Positions 22,275-32,329 of a DNA stretch of 64,000 nt are shown piece by piece. The DNA is taken from the NCBI GenBank assembly GCA_030765055.1, contig JAUKNK010000320.1, positions 6,645,001 through 6,709,000 of the forward strand. Reading direction: 5' to 3'. Position numbers and translations under genes: made by a program. The DNA is from Mantis religiosa. Taxonomy: Eukaryota > Arthropoda > Insecta > Mantodea > Mantidae. The notes under the pieces are model-generated. The model did no database searches. It was not told the origin of the DNA and saw only the letters and a program-made list of their open reading frames with translations. Within the stretch, counting starts at the first letter, position 1. Each line of letters begins with the position of its first letter.

Positions 22275-24320
22275 TTAGTTTTCCGTCTCCCTGTGATTAT
22301 TACTTTCATTGTTGGTTAGGTTGGTACTATCGTTTATATTCACATCATTCTCTGTGCTTTGTGTATTTTCTACTCTTTCATTTTGATTGGTTTTTTCAAA
22401 TCTCACACCCCTAAAATCTCTTTGATTTGCACTAAATAGACTAGTACCTCTACCCCTATTAAAGTTACTTATTCGTTGATTGTTACCTCGATAAAATCTT
22501 ACATGGTTTATTTGGTCATTTCTTCCAATTCTCGTCGACTGATTGTTATCATAATTCCTTTGCAAATTATTCTGAACTCCCCTTCCTGTTCCGGGAATTA
22601 CAGATTCATATGTTCGTCTAGGATCATAACCTCTTCCTTCAAATCTTTGATTTCTTACGGGTGCCCCGCCCCAATTTAAACTCGTCCTATTATTCCTAGT
22701 ATTTGTAGGTTGTGATTCCTGTCGATTTCTTCCTCGCTCAATATGGACGTTATTATAGTTACCATCACACGATGTTGTATCATTAATGAGGTTATGTGCT
22801 TCAAATTCGGATAATAACTCAATCATATCAGAGAAATCGATAGGCTTAGCCACAATTAAATGATTTCTGATATGTGGTGGATAATGACGTATTAGCATGT
22901 TGACAATTTGTCTCAGAAATTTCGGGATTAATCAACTTACTTTTGTTTGCTAATTTTAAGAAATATTCGGTCATAGAAATCCCTTTTCTAAACTCAAACC
23001 TACCCGTTGCTAACTCAACTTTTATTCTTCTTTGTCTCTCAGGTCCCCAAAATCGATTTATAAACAGATTTCTGAATGTGCTGCATGTTTCATGTGAAGC
23101 CAAAGTTAACCTCAACCACTCAAGAGCATATTTCTTCAAACATCGTTTTACTATCACCATCCGAAATTCATTCGGAATTCCCTTAATACGGAAATATTCT
23201 TCCAGTTCCCTAAGAAATACTTTTGGATTATCACCTGATTCCTCATCAAAACTTGGTGGACTAATATCATTTAGTGAATAATGTACACATTCATTTTGAC
23301 CTAGACTGTGAAACCGTGTGTGCGAGGACATGTTTTGTGTGTTTCTGTGATAATTAATATCATCATCTGGACTCGCAAAGTCCCTACATTCACTTGCTAC
23401 ATCACCAGACTTCTGATGATTGCTTAATTCACCTGGTAAGTCACAGTCATTTATATTTCTAATTCTAGGCATTTCTTTCACATTATTTACTTTACTAGCC
23501 TGTAATGGAATCACAACTAGTGTCAATTTTCCTAAGTTATCCTTCTCTTTTTCAAAATGTTCTTTTACCTCTTTAATTTGAAAAATTACTTCTTCTTTCA
23601 TCATGTTGCAATTGCATTTCAGAATAAATTACATTGATTGTTTGTTCTACTTTATCTCCTAATTCTTCTCTTTGTTTTTGTGTTATTTCTACCTGTTGTA
23701 TCCTAAATGTTTCTAACTCTTTAATTCCATTCTTATTTTTTGTTTCACAATGTCCTGACCTAACCTAGTTTCCTGAATTATTTCTCTTAATTCCATAATT
23801 TCATATCTATTTTCATTCTTATTCTGTTCTATTGTTTGCAATAACCTTTCCATATTCTCTTCACATTCTTTTCTTCCCTCTCTCATTTCTTGTGATATCT
23901 CACCTTTCAATTCATGCTTTAACTTTTGTAACAAACTAACCTCTAAATTTTCCACAGTTTGTGTTAATTTATCTCCTAATTCTTCTCTCAATTCATTTAT
24001 ATTTTGTTCAAGATCTTGTTTTAATTCTGATTTTACATCTCCTATTTAATATCTAAATTACTCAACATTTCTGATTTTAAATCACTCAACACTGATTTTC
24101 CATCCCCTATTTTAGCATCTAAATTATTCAACATTTTCGTTATCCTTTCTAACATTAACTCGTTATCTTTACTTAATCTTACATCCTCCCTACTCATTCC
24201 TGCACCATCACTAGCTTCTCCTTCCACTATTATTTCTTTTCTACTCGCCATCTTTTTAACTATTTTCTGATTTCTTAGCAACATATATCTACTACTACTA
24301 TTTTTCTTAATTTCACTCAC
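22275..24320 (-). pseudogene. gag of the LTR retrotransposon, fragmented
   Basis: Four minus-strand pieces in order: 24320-24042 (start, basic, then a weak coiled coil), 23991-23713 (long Glu/Lys coiled coil), 23604-22846 (a capsid-like domain around YFRIKGIPNEFR, YALEWLR and FRNLFINRFW, resembling the retrotransposon gag fold) and 22898-22275 (an Arg/Gly/Asn-rich nucleocapsid-like tail with RGRG and NRGRG). No CCHC zinc knuckle is present; nucleic-acid binding would rest on the RG-rich tail. Stops at the joins and the frame change near 22870 show decay. The assignment rests on position between LTR and protease plus these features. Confidence 0.7.
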
Positions 24321-24423
24321 TTAAGCCAGTTTTTTTCTTCTTTCTTCTCTCTTCTTTCTCCTTTCCTTCTATATTCCCACGTAGCTGTACGATGTTTTAA
24401 TCTGCACTCTTCTTTATCCTATT

Positions 24424-24443
24424 CGATCCCATGTTGGGCGCCA
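24424..24443 (-). promoter_or_regulatory. Primer-binding site (Lys-type TGGCGCC)
   Basis: Immediately inside the 5' LTR the minus strand reads TGGCGCCCAACATGGGATCG. TGGCGCC is the complement of the CCA end region of the tRNA used by several Lys-primed retroelements. Similar sites occur in the separate LTR remnants near 47825, 47932 and 48447, so several LTR families here share this priming class. Confidence 0.65.
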
Positions 24444-25043
24444 TTTCGGACAGGAATTTGGGACTATTCGTCGTTAATTTCTCTCCATCTTAATCCACAC
24501 GTTCGGGAGCAATTTGGTACGAGATTTTTATATTTGAGATGGGATGCTCGTTGACTTTTGAAGACGCAAGTCGAGAAGCCAGAAATAACAAATTCGTTGT
24601 ATTTTGATTTGTTTCTTGATGATTGTACCTGGCTAACTAAGAGTCATGAGATTCTTGGTTTTAAGGCATGGTTCGGAATAAAGTTTCGGAGAAGTCAAAT
24701 TTTGTAACTATTAATTGTATTATTTAGATTACATTTTACTTGAACTTCCTTTCCCAGTCCCTTCCAACAGATCGATAAATTCTTACTTTTTTGTATTTAA
24801 ACAGATTCAAACGATTATTTAAATGTTCTTGATTTTGCACCACTATTCATCACACTCACCATTACCAAACATCTCTCTATACCAAGATTATTGATTTTTC
24901 GTAACTATCGTTACTCCTATCTTAATTTTGTGATTGGCCGATTTGATTCCACGTCACAACATTACGTCATATTACGTCATACAATTATTACTTCAGCCAA
25001 TCACACAATTATATATATTTTATAACCCAAAACTACTGTTACA
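24444..25043 (-). repeat. 5' LTR
   Basis: About 600 bases, aligned over its whole length with 16721-17314. The inner end is diverged (CCTGTCCGAAA against CCTGTCACA), so its exact border with the primer-binding site is uncertain by a few bases. Confidence 0.85.
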
Positions 25044-25047
25044 GTGT

Positions 25048-26829
25048 ACATATAAATTATTTTTATGCAAAGCTATTTTTGTGTATCTAATTATACTACC
25101 CAATATGAAATTTACCTCCGCGAAGATATTAGTGCTTTTAGTCCATTTTCACATTTAGATGATGAAAATAGTACATCACCTCACAATTTTCAGATATTTG
25201 ATATATTGTGACGTTAATATTTCGATATACTTTTGAAAAAGACAAAATTGGTAAGAATTGTATACTTGAAGATGGAATAATATCGGTACACGCGACATCC
25301 GGCCGCGTAGGTTTGCAAGTCATGCTAGGCTATTAGGCAGAGGTTGAAAGCCTTGCTGACATAGCTCACGAAGCAGTTAGTCCGTCGCTGCTTCGGCAGA
25401 GTTTCGGCATTTAAACCCCAGGGTTTTGGCCCAGGGGGGAGTAGTCTCGCACGTGCTACCGGAATCTGCATCGCCCGATTCTCTGACGGCCACGTCAACA
25501 ACATTTTGAATTAATCTTACACTATTATACTATAAATCATTATATCTCAATGATAAAAGAAAGATTATATATTTTCTGAAACCTCCTAGGTGATAACCTG
25601 AATGTTTTCATATTTTTAACCTGACGTGATAGAAGATTTCTATGGCGATTTTAACAATCAGCAATCCTTTTCCATGCTATCAATATTTGAGTGAAATACA
25701 GTACTTTTACGTACTATAAATACTAGGCAAAGTAAAAGGCTAATATCAGTCGGGACCTCGAAACCTGTATTTCCTATTTCTGAGAAAGAAATATATCTTA
25801 ACCAACGTAACGTGTGTAGAAGAGTCCTTGTGTATAGAAGTAATATAAGTATCGCCAAACAATTTGACATCTGGAGTACTCAAATAGGAGCGAGTTATTT
25901 ACTCTTTTGTGATACTTCCAATCCACCTCACACCCTGGTTCTTGGTTCCGGTTAAGCAGAAAGTTGATCCCCTAACAGTGCCACACACTAGGTTATATCA
26001 CTGCCGTCTTGTAAAAAGATCTGTGCCCCACATTTCATCATCACTAACACCAACAATAAACAGGCTGTCGTATAAAACGTTTCTCTTTATTTCTAAATGA
26101 AAACTTCTACAACACAAACACGTCTAGTAACTGAATATCCTCACTAATCGGACAGGTTAGGTAAGGACCTTTTTCCAGTGCTTAATGAGGGTACGAGGTG
26201 TGAGGTCCAAAACAGCATTTACAGCCGTTGCTGTTAGTTTGTCTAGTGAACGTGAGTGCAGTTTGCCCCTCAAAGGAAACTCACCCTCCCGTCCACTAAT
26301 GTCCGTCATAAATCTATCTCCACACTTCAGAAATTGAACACTGTCGTTGACGACCAAAAGCAACTCTCATTTTATGGAAATGACAGTCGCATGTTTACTC
26401 CACGTGGAGTCTCATTTGCCAAAGTTCCAACTTCCAGTTGATCTGTTTCATTAAGTGCAGAAGTTCGTTGTGTGTCACGATGTGGAGACCGTGGGAGGAA
26501 AACACAGTGATAAAAGCAAATGATGTAGTAGATAACTTTCAGTCAAATGAAAATAATCAAAGTGATGACAATAGTGTGAATAACTGGGCTGAGTTATATT
26601 ACTGGAAAAACCTCAAAAAACAAAGTTACAACGGGAACTGTTGCTAAGCAAATTCAAGCGTTTGTTTTGAACACACATAAATATGTACTGACAAATAATC
26701 TTGGTAAGGCGTCGTGAAATGAACCTGATGATAAATTCTGGGTATTCACAGAAATACAGTAAGAAATATTGTGACGAAAGGAATACCAAAGACGCCGATC
26801 AAGTATATAAATATATCACATGCGATTTA
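25048..26829. other. Intergenic, no recognised gene
   Basis: No frame here has family motifs I recognise. 25350-25500 is GC-richer than its surroundings and contains CGCTGCTTCGGCAGAG and a C/G-run segment, but I cannot assign it. 26150-26450 has short open frames on both strands without motifs. It may hold the left part of the DNA transposon whose relic follows. Confidence 0.4.
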
Positions 26830-27200
26830 ATTCGTTGAGAAATTCATAGATTCTATGCAAAAGGGAGAGCGCCCACCTTAGATGAATTGGTTGCACATTT
26901 GCAAGAAATTTGTGATTTTCCTTATGGGCACTGCACTTTGCGCGGTCTCCTAAAGGAGCTGGGTTTCCAATACCGCACTTTGAATAAGATAAGAGTTATT
27001 ATGGAATCAGTAGAGTTGTACCTTGGCGATATATTTGTCAAAACTAAGTAAGTTCGCAGTAATGGACATAAGATAATTTATTTAGACGAAACTTCGTGCG
27101 ATACCCATGACGTATTGAGAAACGTGGCAACATTGCAGAACGGACTGGGAGAAGGAGGGCCGGGGTTCGTCAAAGGAAGCGGCCGACGTGCACATGAGTT
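26830..27200 (+). pseudogene. Tc1/IS630-superfamily transposase relic
   Basis: The frame gives FVEKFIDSMQKGERPPLDEL and then LRGLLKELGFQYRTLNK, followed after a stop by KIIYLDETSCDTHDVLRN and GEGGPGF. This is the helix-turn-helix to DDE transition of an arthropod Tc1/IS630-type transposase, in which (V)YLDET carries a catalytic Asp and G-GKG-R-I-HA the next block. Only one catalytic Asp is covered before the match fades. Terminal repeats were not found. 27201-27260 is unassigned. Confidence 0.55.
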
Positions 27201-27265
27201 AACTAAACCAACTGTATAGCTTATCCACTAGTTCCCAAAGAACTTTTTACATACCAAATAGTTTG

Positions 27266-29060
27266 GCAATAACAAGATGATGATTTGTATATAAGGGCGC
27301 TCAACTGCTTGGTCATCAGCGCCCTTGCAAAAACTAGTTCATCGCAATTGCCAAATATATATTACTAAAAACAAAAAGACAATAAAATAAATACATCCAA
27401 ATTATAAAACCGAAAACCATAATTAACCATAAAATAACAGAAAAGACATTAAAAAGTCGTTTTCAATATTAGCATGTTATCAAAACAATCTACCCACTGG
27501 TGGTCGAATCAATTTCCTCCTCTTGCTAGGGACCAGGTTAGTATTTTCAGCAGGTTCACCCTGTCTTTTTCTCACTGTCGCTTTGGCAGTGAGGACAGGA
27601 TTTACCTGCTCTACATCCTCAATGGAGGAGGACTGCTTTCCTACTGGTAAATCGGAAACCGCGATCGGCGAAGGTGAAAGCCGCCGATCTGAGTCCTCTC
27701 CAGATGATTCCTCAAATGTTCTCGGGAGGAGATGGTCGTAGACTTTTGCGCTCCTTTTGCTTGCTACTACCTTATTTTCCAAGTCAGTTCTTTCATATGA
27801 GGTCTTGAACTTTCTGGGCGATGCATTATACATTACTGGTAGACATACCGTCGAGGTAGATGCTTTCTGCGGTGACTTGGCTGCAATGTTCTTCATAGGA
27901 CTGGACTTAGTAGGTGTGGTCACTGTTGTTCGTGCTGGTATCTGCTGCTTTGGTTGTGATCTGGCTGTAATTGTTATTTCGGGTTATTACTGCCCTCTTT
28001 ATGTCGCTAGTTTGTGTTGCGATTTCACGTCTAAATATAGGCTTAGCTGCAACTGCACTATAAGTAACGGTCCTAGGTAAAGAAGGCTGGCGAATACGCA
28101 AGAGTTTCCGGGCTTCCACGAAGGACACCCTCCCTCTTACCCGAATCTCTTGGATCGTCTTCTCTTCCAAAAAACGGTGACATTCTCTTGAGTTCGCTGA
28201 ATGATTACCACTGCAGTTAACACACCTTGCGGGTGAAGTACATGCATTGTGCTTGACTTCCGCGCAGTCAACGCAAATAGCAACACCATTACCAGAATCA
28301 CTCGTGTGGCCAAAGCGCTGGCATTTAACACCTCAATGGATTGGGTATATACAGCCTCACTTCAATAGCTTCATACCCTGCCTTAATCCTTTACGAGAGC
28401 TCTACCCGATCAAAGGTAAGAAACAGGGTACGAATGGGCACTAGTTCACGTCCTTTGCGGCGAACTCGATGTACATTAGTCACACTTTGTTCCGCCAAGT
28501 TTTTCTGAATCTCCTCATTGGATATACCGTCCAATGCGCTGGTATTTACAACACTACGCAAGGAGTTCAGAGTCCTATGCAATTCCACGCACACCGGATA
28601 GCTCGCAAGCATATTGGCCTTCAAGATTTTAGCAACCTGCTTCGACCAGGAGCGTGTCATTGCGAGATCGAGTACATGATTTTACAAGACCAGCAATACT
28701 ATCTAAACCCTTCTGACTAATGAACGGACTCACGGTAGTAAATTGCCGACCTTCCTCAGTTCTAAAAGCTACCAAATAGCGAGGACATAACGCTCCGCTA
28801 TTTCCCTTCACTTTTCTTAATATTTTATTAAATTCTGGTTTACCATAAGAAATGGAATTAGTTTCATCCCCCAGTGCTCCCCACCCACCATGGAGCCCAA
28901 CAAGGGCTCATCCCACTGGGATGACAGGGCTACACAGGGGATATAGCGGGCTCGCCGTCCTCCTCACCGTAGAGTTCGGTACAGTACCTAGCTCTGGCCG
29001 ATTGATTAGGGGCGGGTTAGTCCCTAAACTCCCGTTTAGGCGAAGCAGTAAACAAAGATG
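27266..29060 (-). mobile_element. ORF1-only LINE (HAL1-like non-autonomous copy)
   Basis: On the minus strand: 5' UTR (29060-28812, matching 6170-6330), broken ORF1 frames (28811-27480), then directly a 3' UTR ending in GGGCGCTGATGACC...GAGCGCCC and TTATATACAAATC at about 27305-27255. No ORF2 lies between the ORF1 stop at 27480 and the 3' hairpin, a distance of only ~200 bases. ORF1 has zinc-knuckle remnants near 28170-28300 and a Ser/Lys/Arg-rich C-terminus of 147 residues (27923-27480) with an intact stop. The structure resembles mammalian HAL1 elements, which keep ORF1 but lack ORF2. It sits 320 bases upstream of the copy B coil exon. Confidence 0.65.
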
Positions 29061-29380
29061 TATATTAGAAATGCGCACCCTCCCCGAATTCAGAAGACTG
29101 GAACGAGGTCAGATGCGCATCCCTAAACCACCAGGACACACCTTTTCACTAACACGGGTCTCCACGCATGGCCTACACGTGGGTGGGTGTTTTGTCTGAC
29201 CCATCACCACTAAGGAGAACCCACATCGAGGGTGTCAGGGTGGCTTGGGACACCGGTATCGCCAATTCCCCTACCTACCACAGTAGGCCCCTGGAGTGTT
29301 GGGTTTGGCGATAACTGTACAATATACGGTCACTGAGAGAGTATACAAGATGATTTTATTTCGCCTTTTTGTGATTCCAG

Positions 29381-29917
29381 ATGCCAGTCCCACAACTTTA
29401 CCAGCCAAACCTGCCTACTGTGCCAGCCACGTTTACCAACTCTACACCAACGCAGCTGCTTCTCTTACAGTTCCTCCAACAGCTGCAACCCAATGTCATC
29501 GATAACCGCCATGACGCCCTTCTAGAGGAACTTAAGCAACAGAAGCAAGCCTATCAGACTGAACATGCTCGCTGCGAGACCCTTCAGGCTCAGTTGAAGG
29601 AGTCCCAGCAACAAGTAAACAACTTAGTATCAATGCTGCTTCAGACCCAATTGGGTGGCAGCCAACCACAAAGCAGTCAAATAGACGAGACGGTTAAACT
29701 TCTGAACTTAGAGCTATCTATATACAAGAACCACTCCGAGAGTCTTAACAGACAACTTGTGGACTACAAAATCCGATTGGAAGAAGCGGGAGCCTCCTTA
29801 AGTGCAGAGAAATCCAAATCGGCCGAAGAATTCAGGAAGCATCGTGAGGAAAAGGAAGCTATGGAGGCAACACTGAATGAGACTAGAACCCAGTTACTTC
29901 AAATGAAAGAAAACTGT
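29381..29917 (+). CDS. Gene copy B, coiled-coil exon (179 codons)
   Basis: An open exon framed by a polypyrimidine tract with GATTCCAG at 29373-29380 and a GTAAGT donor at 29918, ending in phase 0. Residues 1-30 are Pro/Gln/Thr-rich, ~30-45 read LLLLQFLQQLQPNVIDN, and ~45-178 form a long coiled coil rich in E, K, Q and L. It ends MKENC, and splicing to 42263 continues in frame as DCRSKASC. The product would combine a coiled coil for oligomerisation with a very long ankyrin array for protein binding; the partner is unknown. No signal peptide or membrane helix is visible. The ATG at the exon start could be the initiator after a 5' UTR exon. The paralogue at 726-1175 lacks ~29 codons. Intron size would be 12.3 kb. 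Confidence 0.75.
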
Positions 29918-30058
29918 GTAAGTAATAGTTATTTAGTTTTACTCGTATGCTTTATTGGAACAGTTTGAATCAACTGTCAAAATAAAGTCGGTGTATTTGA
30001 AGGGGAGGCTTGAGAGAAGCAGTGAATTTGTACAAGAGGTCACGATTGCACCTGTTAA

Positions 30059-31695
30059 GGGAATGCAGCACCGAAATTGGCTAAAACTATGGGAAAAATA
30101 ATATTTTTGTTTTTAAGCTAATAAAATACTTTGAACCTTATAGTATCATAATCAAACTAAATTTAGGAGTTTCAAGCATTTAAATACCTTCATATGGCAA
30201 TTTAAATGCCTGTGCGCACCTGCATAGCGAACCTTGGATCCACAGAATTCTGTCATTTGAGTTCGATTGAACGTACTGAACTAATACATTTGAAATTATT
30301 GGGCAAAGTTTATAGTGGAATTTCGTGTGTTGTTATGATGGTTATTTCTTACAATATGTGGCACCATGGAAACAAAACACTGGCTACAAACATTGAAAGC
30401 AAATAGTAATGTTTATACTTTGCTTTTGTGTGAGTTTCTAACTTGGTCGTGATTTTCTTGAGTTTCTCTTTAAACTACATACTGTTTATATATAATTGAT
30501 GAGTTTTCCATTTAACATTTATATAGGTATTTTATACATCAAAACGTGCATATAACTGTTACATAGGTTATAGGTAAAACATTCTTTGAAACAACAGACC
30601 TTTTGTTGATTGTGTACATAGTTAGGATCATGAATAGGCTAAACGATACATGGGAATAAACACCTAAACATAACACAACAATGGGAACATACTTGAGGCC
30701 TGATGTGGTAAGAAAACTAATGCCTGTGTACCAAAGACTGGCATCAGATGAAATCCTAAGGAGATGTACATTGTGTAAGACACAAAATGCAAATGAAGGT
30801 TTACATAACATGATATGACGTAATTGCCCAAAAGAAATATTTGTGTCAAAGAAGAGACTTCAGGTTGCTGTGACATCAACCATCAGTGAATTCAATTTTG
30901 GCTGTTCTGCCTCACTCAAGCTGCAGTCAGACACAATGGACACAGATTTCACCAGCATCTCTAAAAATTAGTAAAGGGAAGGACCAATTACGCTTACTTC
31001 ATTTAGCAATTTCTGTGAAAGTAACTTCTAAAACATCCAGAAGGAAACTGAAATTGAACACTGCAGCAGAAGAGAGAAGGAAGAGGCAGGATAGTCCAAC
31101 TTACCTATCTGGAGGGTTTTAGTCTGCTTCAAGGCATGCAGCTGAGAAGAAAAATGTTTTGGATTTTAAAATTGTATTTGCTCAGTTATAGTTTTTTTTC
31201 AACATTTTTTGTAATGCAAAATGTTCCACACGATGCAGCTTTAATTCAGCCCCTCTAACATTTTCAACACATGTTCTTAGAAAGCAAAAAAAGGTTTCTA
31301 TCACATGAATTGTTTATGATCATTATATTTTTAAAGTTATTGATTTAAAAAGTCACAGGTTTAATCATGTTTTAGCTTTTTTTGTATGCTCCATACCTTT
31401 TTCTTTTTTACTCTGGAACTAAAAGTAGTATAAGAAATTCATATGATAGATCTTTTCTTCATAACCATCTGAATATTTTTAGAAATAGAAAAATTAAAAT
31501 TTTGAAAATTTTCATCACGTGGAGCGGATTGAATTTTGCCCAAGTTTTGAATTTCACAAATTACTCAAAAACTATTGAAGATACAAAAACCAAATTTTGA
31601 ATTCTGTGTCCACTATGCATCAGAACAAAGTGGTAAAATTTTCAGCAAGATTGGTTGAAAATTACTAGATTTGGGGTTTTCGATGCTGCATCCCC
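30059..31695 (+). mobile_element. TTAA-type DNA transposon relic (Kolobok-like)
   Basis: TTAA at 30055-30058 and 31696-31699 flank terminal inverted repeats: GGGAATGCAGCACCGAAA on the left and, on the opposite strand, GGGGATGCAGCATCGAAA on the right, 16 of 18 identical. A plus-strand frame at 30681-30900 reads MGTYLRPDVVRKLMPVYQRL then RRCTLCKTQNANEGLHNMI, CPKEIFVSK and ISEFNFG. This resembles arthropod transposase proteins with the TQN-NE-H-W...CPK pattern. TTAA target plus GG-starting ends fit Kolobok better than piggyBac, whose ends start CC. Stops break the frame. Basic residues near 31040-31120 (SRRKLK, EERRKRQ, YLSGGF) may be its C-terminus. Confidence 0.6.
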
Positions 31696-31699
31696 TTAA

Positions 31700-31999
31700 G
31701 CTATTTGAAGTATTTTCGTAATTAGTACACTGTGCGAAGAAATGTCAGTCTAGATGCAAGTCGCTCCTTTCCATAAGGAATTTATAACCCATATTGGCTT
31801 TCCTATATCTTAAGCCCTTTTTTCAGAATTCTTAAGGTGAAAGTAGAATATTTGCAAGATATTTTACAATAATATGAATAATGGTGGCGGCGGTGGCGGT
31901 GGCTTTTCACTAGTGGGAAATGTCTAAGCACGCCAGTCACATTAAAAGCTCACCAACATACCTCACAGCACTATGGAAAGATCTCTCGGTATTACTTCA
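31700..31999. other. Unassigned, with GGC-rich run
   Basis: No gene is recognised. A short (GGTGGC)n run lies at 31883-31903. Confidence 0.4.
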
Positions 32000-32250
32000 T
32001 AGTGCTGCTACCTTTATTGTTACTATGCTTCATCCCTTTTCTTATCTTTTAAAATATTGGCTATCATTTCTTGTATTGCAATCCAATTTTGGTTATCACC
32101 CCTCGTTACTGGGATTATATTTCTAGAGTTTAGCGCTTCGTTGCGCTTTTCAAGGCGTTTTTGTCTAATTTCCCTCTAAAATGGTGTGATACGGGGTATC
32201 TCTTTCCCCACAATACCAGCACTTTTCGTCTGTTGCGAATCCCACTTTAA
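32000..32250 (-). pseudogene. R1-like LINE C-terminal relic
   Basis: The minus strand gives TDEKCWYCGERDTPYHTILEG, in the pattern C-x2-CGE-DT-HT(L)FEC that ends many R1-clade ORF2 proteins. After frame changes it continues RQKRLEKRNEALNSRNIIPV and NWIAIQEMIANIL. It is a short, decayed tail without RT. Confidence 0.5.
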
Positions 32251-32329
32251 ATAAATAAACTTCAAAATTTCCGTGCCTTGACAGAAATTTGGTCAAACAA
32301 AAATCAAACTTCACCACGTTTCCAAGTTT

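Larger units (their letters stand above)
16721..25043 (-). mobile_element. LTR retrotransposon (gypsy-like), minus strand, pol disrupted
   Basis: Two ~595-bp direct repeats (16721-17314 and about 24444-25043) start TGTAACAGTAG on the minus strand and bound gag and protease frames. GTGT is repeated outside both ends (16717-16720 and 25044-25047), a 4-bp target duplication. Between the LTRs come, in minus-strand order: primer-binding site, gag in several broken frames, aspartic protease, the first ~30 residues after protease, then a 3.7-kb Penelope-like inverted pair, ~400 bases of unassigned sequence and a purine tract. Reverse transcriptase, RNase H and integrase are missing, so a deletion accompanied or followed the Penelope-like insertion. 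The LTRs differ at several percent of sites, so it is not recent. Confidence 0.85.

Noticed and set aside
24934..25043. Palindromic TGACGTAATATGACGT cluster as a host promoter
   Set aside because: It lies in U3 of both LTRs, so it belongs to the retrotransposon's own control region.
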